Below, piece after piece: positions 1-10,369 of a stretch of DNA of 64,000 nucleotides. The number at the start of each line of letters is the position of its first letter. Within the stretch, counting starts at the first letter, position 1. This stretch comes from Arion vulgaris. Lineage: Eukaryota; Mollusca; Gastropoda; Stylommatophora; Arionidae. The position numbers and the translations under genes are program-made. Location of the stretch: positions 9,470,671 through 9,534,670 of the forward strand of contig CM036775.1 in assembly GCA_020796225.1 (NCBI GenBank). The letters are read 5' to 3'. Below the pieces are notes generated by a model. That model ran no database searches. It was not told the origin of the DNA and saw only the letters and a list, made by a program, of their open reading frames with translations.

Positions 1-357
1 GAAATATCCATGTAACGAGAAGAAGACGAAAGAAATATTCGTTTAACGAGAAGAAGACGAAAGAGATATTCGTTTAACGAGAAGATGAAAGAAATATTCG
101 TTTAACGAGAAGAAGATGAAAGAAATATTCGTTTAACGAGAAGAAGATGAAATAAATACTCGTTTAACGAGAAGAAGACAAAGAAATAGTTTGTTTAGCG
201 AGAAGAAGATGAAAGAAATATTCGTTTAACGAGAAGAAGACGAAAGAAATATTCGTTTAACGAGAAGAAGATGAAAGAAATATTCGTTTAACGAGAAGAA
301 GACGAAAGAAATATTCGTTTAACGAGAAGAAGACGAAAGAAATATTCGTTTAACGTC
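1..357. repeat. 31-bp minisatellite (runs off window start)
   Basis: About 11 units of GAAATATTCGTTTAACGAGA plus AGAAGACGAAA, nearly identical, with small slips (GACGA or GATGA). It ends cleanly before the LINE that starts at 358. Confidence 0.95.
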
Positions 358-579
358 ACACCATCATCATCATCCAATAGCTTGTCCTGATCACAAATTT
401 GCCACCCTAACAGTCTTTCGAAATCTCTATCTCTCATATATGCCAGAAGTACCGCCTCTGCAGCCATCATGTTACAATCATGAGTTAAACACTGAATCCA
501 TCTTCTCCGTGGTCGTCCTCTTCTCCTCTTTGCCGGGATACCTCCTTCAATCCTTCATGTCTTTTTATATGTCCAACAT

Positions 580-771
580 CATCATCAAGGTGCGTATCCT
601 TTATAGGACGTTGCTCTCTTTGCAGCACATCTGAAATTCACTCTGTCTCTAGCTAGTTCACCCACTTCGTCGATGGTCATATTCATGGTTTCTTTAATAT
701 CTTGTAGCCATCTTCTTCTTGGTCTGCCTCTGCGTCCTGGGACCCTGCCCTCTAGTATTGTTCTTTCCAGA
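580..771 (-). mobile_element. Nested RTE-like LINE 3-prime piece
   Basis: Inserted in the surrounding LINE with an 11-bp target duplication ATGTCCAACAT (569-579 and 772-782). It starts ATCATCATCAAGGTGCGTAT and matches the longer copy at 11105-11430. Confidence 0.75.
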
Positions 772-903
772 TGTCCAACATACTTCGATGTTTTTCATTC
801 TTATTTGTAGCATCAGCTAGTTTTTCTTTGATTTTGAGATCATTCTGTATATATCTATTTGTTCTCTTCACTGTCGGGAAACTATTCTGTAACACTTATA
901 TTC

Positions 904-1149
904 TTCTTCTTCGCGCTCATTCTTTACGACCAATTTTAATCACTCTTTGTGATATGTTTGATCTTTGCCAAGAACGTGTATACGTTGCACATTGGTTTGT
1001 AGGCCCCTAAACGCAGACTTCTACACGTTTAGGATATGTGCATCCGATTTCAGCCAAACCTCCTTAGTAGCCTCTTACGACATGCGTGGCAGGCACCAGT
1101 GGTTCTATTCTTTACACCCCAAATTTGGGCCCCGGTAACCACTCAGGCG
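904..1149 (-). mobile_element. SINE-A
   Basis: Full-length copy flanked by a 12-bp duplication ACACTTATATTC (892-903 and 1150-1161). On its sense strand it begins with the head GCCTGAGTGGTTACC, resembling a tRNA-Leu/Ser box A, and ends in (GAA)n. Confidence 0.85.
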
Positions 1150-1192
1150 ACACTTATATTCAAAAGTACATATGTTTTTCCACTGCCTTGTT

Positions 1193-1393
1193 TTTGTGTT
1201 GTTTTTTCCCCGATCCAGAAGCACTTGAGCTGAAAGCTCTTCGGCTCGGTGTCATGGACATCGTAACCCTTCGGCTCGGTGCCACGAAACCGTAAATCTG
1301 GGAACCGTAGCTTTTCTGCCAATCCAAGGAGTTGAACCCGCACTTACAGAGGACTAGTCACCCGTAGTCCAACGCGCTACGAACACGCTGGGC
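1193..1393 (-). mobile_element. SINE-D
   Basis: Flanked by the 14-bp duplication TCCACTGCCTTGTT (1179-1192 and 1394-1407). Sense-strand head has box A-like GTAGCGCGTTGGACTAC and box B-like GGTTCAACTCC; the 3-prime end is an A tail after a GC-rich segment with repeated CACCGAGCCGAAG. Confidence 0.85.
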
Positions 1394-1462
1394 TCCACTG
1401 CCTTGTTAAACGTCCATACTTCACAACCATACGTTGCCACTGGGAACATACATGCTCTTAGC

Positions 1463-1785
1463 AATCTCTCTCTCTCTCGATCACCGCCCAGACCGATGTA
1501 CCAGACCTCCCCATAAATTCTATTCATGTAGCCTTAGCATTGGTGTGTTTTACGTCACATCTTCAGCACCATTTGGAGCTCTGGTACTTATCCTTCGGCG
1601 ATGTGTCCGGTTTCAGCCAGCGTTTACTCGGTTCGCTCTCCGTTCTGTAGCCATCTAGTGTTTTTACGGTGTGGGGTAGCTAGCTCCACGACAAACCTCC
1701 TGAGTCGCCTCTTACGACATGCGTGGCAGGTAACAGTGATTCTATTCTTTACACCCCAAATTTGGGCCCAGGTAACCACTCAGGC
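1463..1785 (-). mobile_element. SINE-C
   Basis: Sense strand ends in (GA)n, seen here as CTCTCTCTCTCGATCACC at the left. The right 90 bp are the head shared with SINE-A (GCCTGAGTGGTTACCTGGGC), but the body differs. Confidence 0.8.
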
Positions 1786-1875
1786 GTACAGGAAACTATT
1801 CTGTAACACGTATATTCAAAAGTACATATGTTTGCCCACTGCCTTGTTAAACGTTCATACTTCTCACAAAACTAC
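1786..1875 (-). mobile_element. RTE-like LINE fragment
   Basis: Repeats the LINE segment interrupted at 875-1430 (ACTGCCTTGTTAAACGTTCA). Confidence 0.6.
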
Positions 1876-2345
1876 ACTCATGCGTGCATTTTGAGTGACT
1901 CATTGAGTATGATCCGAATGGTGGAGGCCGGTTCGGTGAGCAGGCAATGGACTGAATCACTGCAGGCGTCAACAATTTGCAGAATTACACTTGTCTTTGT
2001 TCCGGGGCACATGGGTGTCGTTGGCAATGAGAGAGCAGACAGGCTGGCTGGCTCTGCCGCTATATCAGACGGCCAGCCAATGGACAGAGCTGACATCGTG
2101 AACGCCCTCATGAGCGTGGCCGCAGAGAAGACCTTCATCTAAACCAATCCACGTCAACTACTAGATTGCGAGAACTGGGTTTGAAGATTGTGTGGCAAGA
2201 AAGAACGGTACAACAGGTATACGAGTCGGCTCATCAATCAAAATAGAACTGGTACGGTCAGTCGCTGGACGCTGTTGGAGATATTGCGAAGGAGATCGGA
2301 GCACCTATGGACATGTCCGGAGTGCAATGAAGATATTCCAAAATG
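1866..2345 (+). mobile_element. RNase H LINE fragment
   Basis: Reads ILSDSLSMIRMVEAG, then VFVPGHMGVVGNERADRLAG: the third and fourth catalytic regions of an RNase H domain (Asp in SDS; Asp in ERAD). Frame breaks follow near 2142, with the remnant tail of the family (GDIAKEIGAPMDMSG) to about 2345. Non-functional. Confidence 0.8.
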
Positions 2346-2420
2346 TAACTGAAACGTTCATACTTCACAACCATATGTTGCCACTGGGAACATACATGCT
2401 CTTAGTAATCTGATCTTTGT
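2346..2420 (-). mobile_element. RTE-like LINE fragment
   Basis: GAAACGTTCATACTTCACAA onward repeats the segment at 1411-1462. The next 190 bp (2421-2614) hold nothing recognised apart from the first of two 65-70 bp direct repeats (2536-2610). Confidence 0.55.
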
Positions 2421-2614
2421 TGTCCTATCAGTTCCATTACACTGTTTATATGCCCCCATACAGAGGTATAATCTTACATTCAGAGTTTATTATAACATTT
2501 GAAATTCTGATGTTGTAGATTAGATTGAAGGTGAGAACGATGATGTCATATACGGTATATCCCTCACCCCCTCATTACAAGCTGTTGTGGAGATGGTAAC
2601 ACGATACGCCCGCG

Positions 2615-3063
2615 TGCTGTAGGGGCTCTTAGGGGGAGGCAGAGAATAATAACACTATTACCTACAAAGCATGTCGTAAGAGGCGAGTGAGGTAGGGGCC
2701 TAGGAAAGCTACACTAGTAGATAAAAAGCATCGCAGAAATCGGATGTGCTGGCGGTCTACTTGTAGGTGCATAACTGGGCACACCGTACACTCGCTCTTA
2801 GGCTCAGATCACATATAAATCACACAGAGTGACTAACAAGTGGTGGATATGGAGCGCCCGATGAAGAAGTAAGAGGCGAATGTGGTAGGGGTCTAGGGAA
2901 GCTACCCTAGTAGATAAAAAGCATCGCAGAAATCGGATGTTCTGGCCTACTTGTAGACGCATAACTAGCACAACGTACAATCGCTCTTAGGCTCAGATCA
3001 CGTACACATCACGAAGAGTGGTTTAACAAGTGGTGGATATAGAGCGTCCGAAGAAGAAGATGG
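2615..3063 (+). mobile_element. SINE-B dimer
   Basis: Two SINE-B bodies head to tail: 2615-2868 complete, 2869-3063 lacking the head. Both end in CGAAGAAGAAG-like tails. The pair is bracketed by diverged copies of a 65-70 bp segment (GATGTCATATACGGTAT) at 2536-2610 and 3069-3130. 3131-3282 holds nothing recognised. Confidence 0.8.
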
Positions 3064-3282
3064 CAACAATGATGTCATATACGGTATTCCCCCACATACT
3101 CCGTTATTGTGGAAATAGAAACACGATATGCGTGACTATAATTTCGAAACAGAAGTATATCAGATGACCTTCAAGTTGTATTATCTGGCTGAGCATAGAA
3201 GGTCGCATGTTGTTATTGTTTGTTTTGCTGCGCAAATATTCAACGCCGTTTTATTTTATTTTCTTCTTCTTTCAATGCACAG

Positions 3283-4030
3283 TCATGTTAGTTGAGAATA
3301 CGTTAGATCAACTAGTTCAAGGATGATAGCTTTACAACGTTCTAGCAGAAGAATTGCAACTGTCTTTCTCTCGTGCACTTTAACACCGATTGGAACATAG
3401 ACCCTCAACAATTCATGCGACTGCCTATCTTTAGCTATCTCTGACCCAGTTGAGCATAGACTCTCAACCAACTCATGCCAAGTCTTCCTATCTTTAGCTA
3501 TCTCTTGACCCCAGTTGGAGCATAGACTCTAACCAACTCATGCCACGTCTTCCTATCTTTAGCTATCTCTTGGACCCCAGTTGAGCATAAACCTCAACCA
3601 ACTCATGCCAAGTCTGCCTATCTTTAGCTATCTCTTGACCCCAGTTGAGCATAGACTCTCAACCAACTCATGCAAGTCTGCATATCTTTAGCTATCTCTT
3701 GACCCCAGTTGGAGCATAGACTCTCAACCAACTCATGCCACGTCTTCCTATCTTTAGCTATCTCTTGACCCCAGTTGGAGCATAGACCTCAACCAACTCA
3801 TGTCAAGTCTGCCTATCTTTAGCTATCTCTTGGACCCCCAGTTGGAGCATAAACCCTCAACCAACTCATGCCAAGTCTGCCTATCTTTAGCTATCTCTTG
3901 GACCCCCAGTTGGAGCATAAACCCTCAACCAACTCATGCCAAGTCTGCCTATCTTTAGCTATCTCTTGACCCCAGTTGGAGCATAGACTCTCAACCAACT
4001 CAGCCAAGTCTGTAATCTTGCTATCTCCAT
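3283..4030. repeat. 65-67 bp minisatellite derived from a LINE ORF2 end
   Basis: About 11 units of CAACCAACTCATGCCAAGTC plus TATCTTTAGCTATCTCTTGA plus CCCCAGTTGGAGCATAGACT. On the minus strand the first unit reads LVESLCSTGSE, the C-terminal motif of RTE-like ORF2. The single-copy equivalent is at about 42280-42335. Confidence 0.85.
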
Positions 4031-4275
4031 ACCACCAACTAAGTAGAGAAGAACAGGTTGTCATTTTCGTCTATGAACAGGGCTCAATAGACTGAGGTAC
4101 CATCTGTTTAACAAGTATAAAATAGGCCCTTTTGACATATGTACATGTGGCACCGTAGATGACAGAAACGCACATACGCAAGAATGTCCATCATACCGGA
4201 ACAGAGAAAAACACATGGCCAATCCCCATATCAGTCCAAGACAAGCAATACGGAGATGTGACATAGACCGGTTGA
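4031..4275 (+). mobile_element. RNase H LINE 3-prime region
   Basis: Complement of the single-copy region 58950-59175 (shared segments around CACATGGCCAATCCCCATAT and ACAGGTTGTCATTTTCGTCT). It leads directly into the 79-bp array, whose unit is the next part of the same LINE. Confidence 0.8.
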
Positions 4276-5875
4276 CCACTAACTACTTTAAAAGTATACA
4301 AATCGATGTCAGTCCAAGCCAAGCTATACGGAGATGTACATAGACTCCGGTTGACCACACTAACTACTTTAAAAGTATCAAATCGATATCAGTCAGCAAG
4401 CAATACGGAGATGTACATAGACTCCGGTTGACCACTAACTACTTTAAAGTATACAAATCGATATCAGTCCAAGCAAGCAATACGGAGATGTACATGGACT
4501 CCGGTTGACCACTAACTACTTTAAAAGTATCCAAATCGATATCAGTCAAGCAAGCAATATGGAGATGTACATAGACTCCGGTTGACCACTAACTACTTTA
4601 AAAGATACAAATCGATGATCAGTCCAAGACAAGCTATACGAGATGTACATGGACTCGGTTGACCACTAACTACTTTAAAGTATCAAATCAATGTCAGTCC
4701 AAGACAAGCTATAGGAGATGTACATAGACTCGGTTGACACTAACTACTTTAAAGTATACAAATCGATGTCAGTCCAAGACAAGCTATACGGAGATGTACA
4801 TGACTCGGTTGACACTAACTACTTTAAAAGTATACAATCAATGCAGTCCAAGACCAAGCTATACGGAGATGTACATAGACTCCGGTTGACCACTAACTAC
4901 TTTAAAAGTATACAACTCGATGTCTGTACAAGCCAAGCTATACGGAGATGTCATAGACTCCGGTTGACCACTAACTACTTTAAAAGTATACAAATCGATG
5001 TCGTCAAGACAGTGAAGGAGATGTACATAGACTCTCGTGCCACTAACTATTAAAAGTATACAATCGATGTCAGTCCAAGCAAGCTATACGGAGATGTACA
5101 TGGACTCCGGTTGACCACTAACTACTTTAAAGTATACAAACGATTCAGTCCAAGCCAAGCAATACGGAGATGTACATGGACTCCGGTTGACCACTAACTA
5201 CTTTAAAAGTATACAAATCGATGTCAGTCCAAGCCAAGCTATACGGAGATGTACATGGACTCCGGTTGACCACTAACTACTTTAAAGTATACAAATCGAT
5301 GTCAGTCCAAGACAAGCTATACGGAGATGTACATGGACTCCGGTTGACCACTAACTACTTTAAAAGTATACAAATCGATATCAGTCCAAGCCAAGCAATA
5401 CGGAGATGTACATGGACTCCGGTTGACCACTAACTACTTTAAAAGTATACAAATCGATATCAGTCCAAGCCAAGCAATACGGAGATGTACATGGCTCCGG
5501 TTGACCACTAACTACTTTAAAAGTATACAAATCGATGTCAGTCCAAGACAAGCTTTACGGAGATGTACATGGACTCCGGTTGACCACTAACTACTTTAAA
5601 AGTATACAAATCGATGTCAGTCCAAGACAAGCTATACGGAGATGTACATGGACTCCGGTTGACCACTAACTACTTTAAAAGTATACAAATCGATGTCAGT
5701 CCAAGACAAGCTATACGGAGATGTACATAGACTCCGGTTGACCACTAACTACTTTAAAAGTATACAAATCGATGTCAGTCCAAGCCAAGCTATACGGAGA
5801 TGTACATAGACTCCGGTTGACCACTAACTACTTTAAAAGTATACAAATCGATATCTGAAAACGTTGGAAGAAGAA
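4276..5875. repeat. 79-bp satellite from the C-terminus of a LINE ORF2
   Basis: About 20 units of GTCAGTCCAAGCCAAGCTAT plus ACGGAGATGTACATGGACTC plus CGGTTGACCACTAACTACTT plus TAAAAGTATACAAATCGAT. Left units carry more indels; 5220-5830 is nearly uniform. The array ends with GAAAACGTTGGAAGAAGAA, the LINE's own GAA tail, so exactly one internal segment was amplified. Confidence 0.92.
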
Positions 5876-6149
5876 ATCTCCTGCATCTGCTTCCGGCTCT
5901 TCTGTATATCGTTTTTATGGTTCGCAGGTTTTATTTTTGGTTCACAGCTGCTGCAGCGGAGGACGGAACACGCATAGGAATGCCCAATGTGATCAACGTG
6001 GATCAAATAATACAACACACCATACCATAACACAGTGGCGGCTCGTCATTATGGGCCAGTGGGGCTGTGCCCACCAAAAATAATGTGTAACGTGCAATTA
6101 TAAATCATTTGTTCATAATTATTACTTTTAACGTTTTAGCTTACCTAAA

Positions 6150-6625
6150 AACACAAAAACAATAAGACATGAACACAAAAGAGCAATGTTCAACACAATC
6201 TTTCTCCCCACATTATGTTACCAGTGCCAAACCTGGACACTGACAACAAATGATAGAAGAAAACTAGTCACAACAGAGATGAAGTGTCTACGCAGAATGC
6301 TTGGTGTAACAAGAAGAGACCGGTTGAGAAATGAAGACATCACGAAAAAAGTGGGCACAACATCAGTACTAGACTTCATCAAGAAACAACAAATTAAATG
6401 GTTCGGCCACGTAAGCAGATTACCATCAGACAGTGCACCTCAAAGAGCAATGCTGCTCCGATACAATGGGTACAAATCAAAAGGCCGGCCACGCAAAGAT
6501 GGACCTCAGAGATAACAGAGGCGACGAAAGAGACTATCTACGAAGCGCATACTAGGGCCCGTTTTAGAAATCTCTTCTTGACCTGACGCTGTGAGGCAAA
6601 CAGGATTCGAGAAAGAGGAAATGAT
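6150..6625 (+). mobile_element. RTE-like LINE ORF2 C-terminal fragment inside the hAT element
   Basis: Reads [40 protein letters not shown] and IKWFGHVSRLP, then a frameshift and the 3-prime UTR segment CTGACGCTGTGAGGC with GAGAAAG tail. 5-prime truncated before the reverse transcriptase core. Confidence 0.85.
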
Positions 6626-6736
6626 TAGCTTTGAAAGTTGAATATATATCGCTAACATATCATACGCAATCTGATATTCGGCATCTTTCCTCTCTAATTA
6701 GTATACTTCACGAATTTCCAGCGCACTATTTTGGGG

Positions 6737-6850
6737 CACTTCTTCTTCTTCTTTGCGTTCGTTCTTTACGACCAATTTTAATCGCTCTTTGTAATATGCT
6801 TGATCTTTGTCAAGAACGTGTATACGTTGCACATTGGTTTGGTAGGCTTT
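6737..6850 (-). mobile_element. SINE-A fragment inside the hAT element
   Basis: Carries the GAA-tail half only (CTTCTTCTTCTTTGCGTTCG to TTGGTTTGGTAGGC); the head is missing. Confidence 0.75.
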
Positions 6851-7300
6851 TTGGGCACTAAAATATAACCTATCCCAAACCCATGATTTTTACGAAGAAG
6901 CCCCACCATCATAAATGATCACGAGCCGCCACTGCCATAACACACCGCATACCACAACACAACCACCACTGAGGCCAAGAGCGCGACAAATAAGCAATTA
7001 ATAAACTGGAAATTTCAGCGTTAGGGTCAGCAATATAGAGCTAACAAAGACCTTACTACAACTCCATGTGGTGGCTTTGAAACCAGGCTGAGTCTTTGTA
7101 GCATGGCAAAGTAAGTTGGGATCGAAGAAAGCAATTACCACAATAATACGACGTACATGAATTCGAAACAGCTGTGGCCTGATATGGTAAACTGTTGACA
7201 CACTAACCTAACATAATCTCTAAAACAAATGTAAGAGACATACTTGTGACGTGACCTAGTATGTCCCAGGTAAGCCGCCATTGCAGGTATAAACTAATAT

Positions 7301-8090
7301 CTTCTTCTTCTGCGTTCTCACTAGATTTGGATTTCGGATTCTCTAATAAAGGCAGCCGTCTGCCTCAGATTATCAGCCACGCCATACAGTTTGTCTTCTG
7401 CGTTCTCACTAGATTTGGATTTCGGATTCTCTAATAAAGGCAGCCATCTGCCTCAGATTATCAGCCACGCCATACAGTTTGTCTTCTGCGTTCTCACTAG
7501 ATTTGGATTTCGGATTCTCTAATAAAGGCAGCCGTCTGCCTCAGATTATCAGCCACCCATACAGTTTGTCTTCTGCGTTCTCACTAGATTGGGATTTCGG
7601 ATTCTCTAATAAAGGCAGCCGTCTGCCTCAGATTATCAGCCACGCCATACAGTTTGTCTTGGTCCACTGGTGTAGGGGTGAGATTCCACCTCTTTCTTCT
7701 CATGTCTGCATACTGGGGTCAGTTCTGTAGAATATAATTCCTCAGATTTCTGCTTCCCCAGTTTGTTCTGACCTCTTCCTAGCAGGGATTTGGCCACCCT
7801 CGCTGATGGTAGGTCCTGACATTCTTACTGCGTAGCTAACTGAGGCAGATTGGTGACCATAGGATCCGTTATCCCATTCCTCATTGTGAGGGTCGTTGCA
7901 CCATGTTATGCGCCTTACGGCCTGGTGCATCCGTTTTCTGCAAGCATTTGTTTCGGTTAGCATTCCCTAGTGGACACATGCATCCGATTTCAGCCAAATC
8001 TCCTTAGTCGCCTCTTACCTGGCAGGTAACAGTGGTTCTATTCTTTACACCCCAAATATTTGGGCCCCGGGAACCACTCTAATAAAAAAC
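7301..8090 (-). mobile_element. SINE-L with amplified 3-prime end
   Basis: Head at 7980-8080 (SINE-A type), body 7660-7980, and the LINE-derived 3-prime end repeated four times at 7308-7660. Flanked by a diverged 60-bp direct repeat (GTGACGTGACCTAGTATGTC) at 7231-7290 and 8122-8181. 8190-8394 holds nothing recognised. Confidence 0.8.
7308..7660. repeat. 92-bp tandem repeat, four units
   Basis: Unit GTTCTCACTAGATTTGGATT to GCCATACAGTTTGTCTTCTGC. It equals the terminal 92 bp of SINE-L, which codes for the ORF2 C-terminal motif [19 protein letters not shown] in single-copy elements. Confidence 0.9.
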
Positions 8091-8394
8091 TAATATAACA
8101 TATAATATAAACTAATATAAAAGACATGATTGTGACGTGACCTAGTATGTCCCAGGTAAGCCGCCATGTCAGTATAAACTATTTTCTATTGTTAGAAACC
8201 ACGTGACAGCTGAATGGTCTTGAAACAAGATAAATATAGATTGTTGTTTGATTGTTATGTAGGGCATTAAAGCCTTTTTAGGCCGAGGCACGCAGCTTTC
8301 AACCTTAATGACGAACCTTGTTTTGGTTAGATTAGAGCATGTAGACCAACAAACATGACAAATAAAAATTAACTCCTTTCAGAGAATCTCATAG

Positions 8395-8520
8395 TTGATT
8401 CTTCTCCTTCATGGAACGTTACATATCGACCCCTTGTTAAACTACTCTTTGCAATTGGAAATATGTCTCCTTCATGGAACGTTTCATATCGATCACTTGT
8501 TAAACCAGTCTTTGTCTTCT
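8395..8520 (-). mobile_element. SINE-B 3-prime ends, tandem pair
   Basis: Two partial copies (CATGGAACGTTACATATCGA and CATGGAACGTTTCATATCGA); the second is split by the SINE-A at 8521-8762. Confidence 0.65.
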
Positions 8521-8762
8521 TCTCCTTCTTCTTTGCGATCGTTGTTTACGACCAATTGTAATCACTTTTTGTGATATGTTTGATCTTTGCCAAGAACGTG
8601 TATTGGTTTGGTAGGCCCCTAAACGCATAGACTTCTACACGTTTAGGACACATGCATCCGATTTCAGCCAAACCTCCTTAGTCGCCTCTTACGACATGCG
8701 TGGCAGGTAACAGTGGTTCTATTCTTTACACCCCAAATTTTGCCCCGGTAACCACTCGGGCG
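8521..8762 (-). mobile_element. SINE-A
   Basis: Inserted in SINE-B with a duplication TAAACCASTCTTTG (about 8496-8520 and 8763-8775, one mismatch). Confidence 0.75.
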
Positions 8763-8783
8763 TAAACCACTCTTTGTGATTGG

Positions 8784-8956
8784 CAGTTTCGGCTCGTGAT
8801 CCTTTTTTGTTCGTGTGGTCAGGCACAAATGTTCGGGAAAATCATAGTTTTGGAGTAGGTTATATTTTAATTTATTAAATACTGTAATAAATGCACGTTA
8901 CACATTATTTTTTATGGGGCCTGGTCCCACTGGCCCTTAATGACGAGCCGCCACTG
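8784..8956 (-). mobile_element. hAT-type MITE, 173 bp
   Basis: Right end CAGTGGCGGCTCGT is perfect on the complement (8956-8943); the left end is CAGTTTCGGCTCGTGAT. Flanks GTGATTGG and GTGAGTGT match at 6 of 8. Inner sequence is shared with 6047-6110 in opposite orientation (AAAAATAATGTGTAACGTGC). Confidence 0.75.
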
Positions 8957-8964
8957 GTGAGTGT

Positions 8965-9440
8965 ATGTCTTCTTCTTTATGGAATGTTCCATATCGACCC
9001 CTTGTTAAACCACTCTTGTGATTTGTATGTGATCTGAGAATAAGAGCGATTGTAAGTTGTGCCAGTTATGCGCCTACAAGAAGGCCAGCACATCCGATTT
9101 CTGCGACGATATTTATTTTTAGGGTAACTTCCCAAACGACATGAGTGCCTAGGGAAGGTAATTTTTGAGGGAATGGTGCCTGGAAGAAGAATGAGAGGAA
9201 GACATAGAAGACGAGGGGTGCAAGATGTCATTGGCGATTTGAGAATGACTGCTGCTAACGCCGGTCAACTTGCACAGAACAGAGTTTTTCAGTACTGCTG
9301 TCGTGTGAGCCAAGTTCCAGAAGGGACAAGCTACTTGATGATGATGAGCTTCCCTAGGCCCCTACCTCAGTGTCTCTTACGACATGCCTTGTAGGTCTTA
9401 GTGTTACTATTCTTTGCCCCTGATAGACCCGGCAACACAC
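8965..9440 (-). mobile_element. SINE-B split by a LINE
   Basis: 3-prime half 8965-9133, head half 9347-9440; the gap is LINE. 9441-9684 holds nothing recognised except a pair of TTGAGRCAAGYGATCAACTT at about 9622 and 9668. Confidence 0.75.
9134..9346 (+). mobile_element. RTE-like LINE 3-prime piece with (GAT)n tail
   Basis: Reads GMVPGRRMRGRHRRRGVQDV in frame, then the tail GATGATGATGAG. CTTCCC borders it on both sides. Confidence 0.75.
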
Positions 9441-9684
9441 TGACCAGACAATAATTAGTAATCTTATAGTTAACATAAATATGTTGCGTTGTCTAGTATC
9501 GTAATATTAGGCCGTCACGGCAGCCAATAGAATATAGACTGCGTGCTGGTATAAACCAATCACAACACACAAGACTTGTCATGTGATACGAAGATCACGG
9601 TATGTGATATGATCGAGCTATTTGAGGCAAGCGATCAACTTGGACGTATTAGCGAAATGATAGATGTTTGAGACAAGTGATCAA

Positions 9685-10300
9685 CTTCAGTTATCAGTTA
9701 TATGAGGACTATCATCATAGCACTCCGGACATGTCCATAGGTGCTCCGATCTCCGCCTCAGCAAATCCAGCAGCGTCCAGCGACCCAACACGCCAGTTCG
9801 ATGTTGATTAATCAATCTCTTTGCATATTTAGTATGTCGTTCTTTTCGGGCTGCACCAATATTGACACCCATCTCTTTCAATCTGGTCAGCGAGTGGGAT
9901 TCACAGCCCTGAAACTCCTCTGTTCGGAAAGACTCAATGCGTGAAGAATGTCACTTCGATCCATTGCAGCTCCCTCTGATATTGCAGCTAAGCCAGCCAA
10001 TCTATCAGCTCGTTCATTACCCTAACTCCTGCGTGCCCAGGGACAAAAATAAAGGTGATTTCTCTGATCATTGTCTGTACCAGTACCTCCACCCAGTTGC
10101 GTCTCACCATACCTGATTCGACTTTACGAATCATGCTCATGGAGTCACTGAGTATGAAAACACGAGAGTAATTGTGAGATACTAACCAGTTCACCGCCTC
10201 CGTAACGGTGATCAACTTATCGGGGCGTATTAACGGAACGGCGTAAACGTTCGCATAACGACTCAGCCACAAGATAATTGCGGGCTCAATCCCCCACGTG
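9685..10300 (-). mobile_element. RNase H LINE fragment
   Basis: Reads VFILSDSMSMIRKVESG, then FIFVPGHAGVRV with a frameshift at the NERAD motif, and the tail block [20 protein letters not shown] with RRRSEHLWTCPEC. The first two catalytic acidic residues are not present. Confidence 0.82.
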
Positions 10301-10369
10301 AGGAAAGTAATTCACCATCCTAGCTCCTGCACACTAGGCACTAGCAATATGAAGTGACAGACACTAAAG

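Larger units (their letters stand above)
358..1470 (-). mobile_element. RTE-like LINE, interrupted by three insertions
   Basis: Minus-strand LINE beginning at a (GAT)n-type tail (CATCATCATCATC at 363) and continuing in pieces 358-579, 772-903, 1150-1192 and 1394-1462. Its gaps hold another LINE, a SINE-A and a SINE-D, each flanked by its own target duplication. Related pieces occur at 1786-1875, 2346-2420, 33540-34304, 34765-34862 and 48040-48405. Confidence 0.75.
6033..6934 (+). mobile_element. hAT-type element, 902 bp, with intact ends
   Basis: Perfect 14-bp inverted ends CAGTGGCGGCTCGT (6033-6046 and complement 6921-6934) and a perfect 8-bp target duplication CCATAACA (6025-6032 and 6935-6942), as in the hAT superfamily. 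No transposase remains; the interior holds a LINE piece and a SINE-A piece. A 173-bp relative lies at 8784-8956. Confidence 0.88.

Noticed and set aside
1..357. CRISPR array
   Set aside because: Units are contiguous tandem repeats without unique spacers, and the locus is eukaryotic. The same applies to the arrays at 4276, 14410, 15120, 27575, 58085 and 60770.
6033..6934. Gene-bearing autonomous transposon
   Set aside because: No transposase motif on either strand; the only coding similarity is a broken LINE piece.
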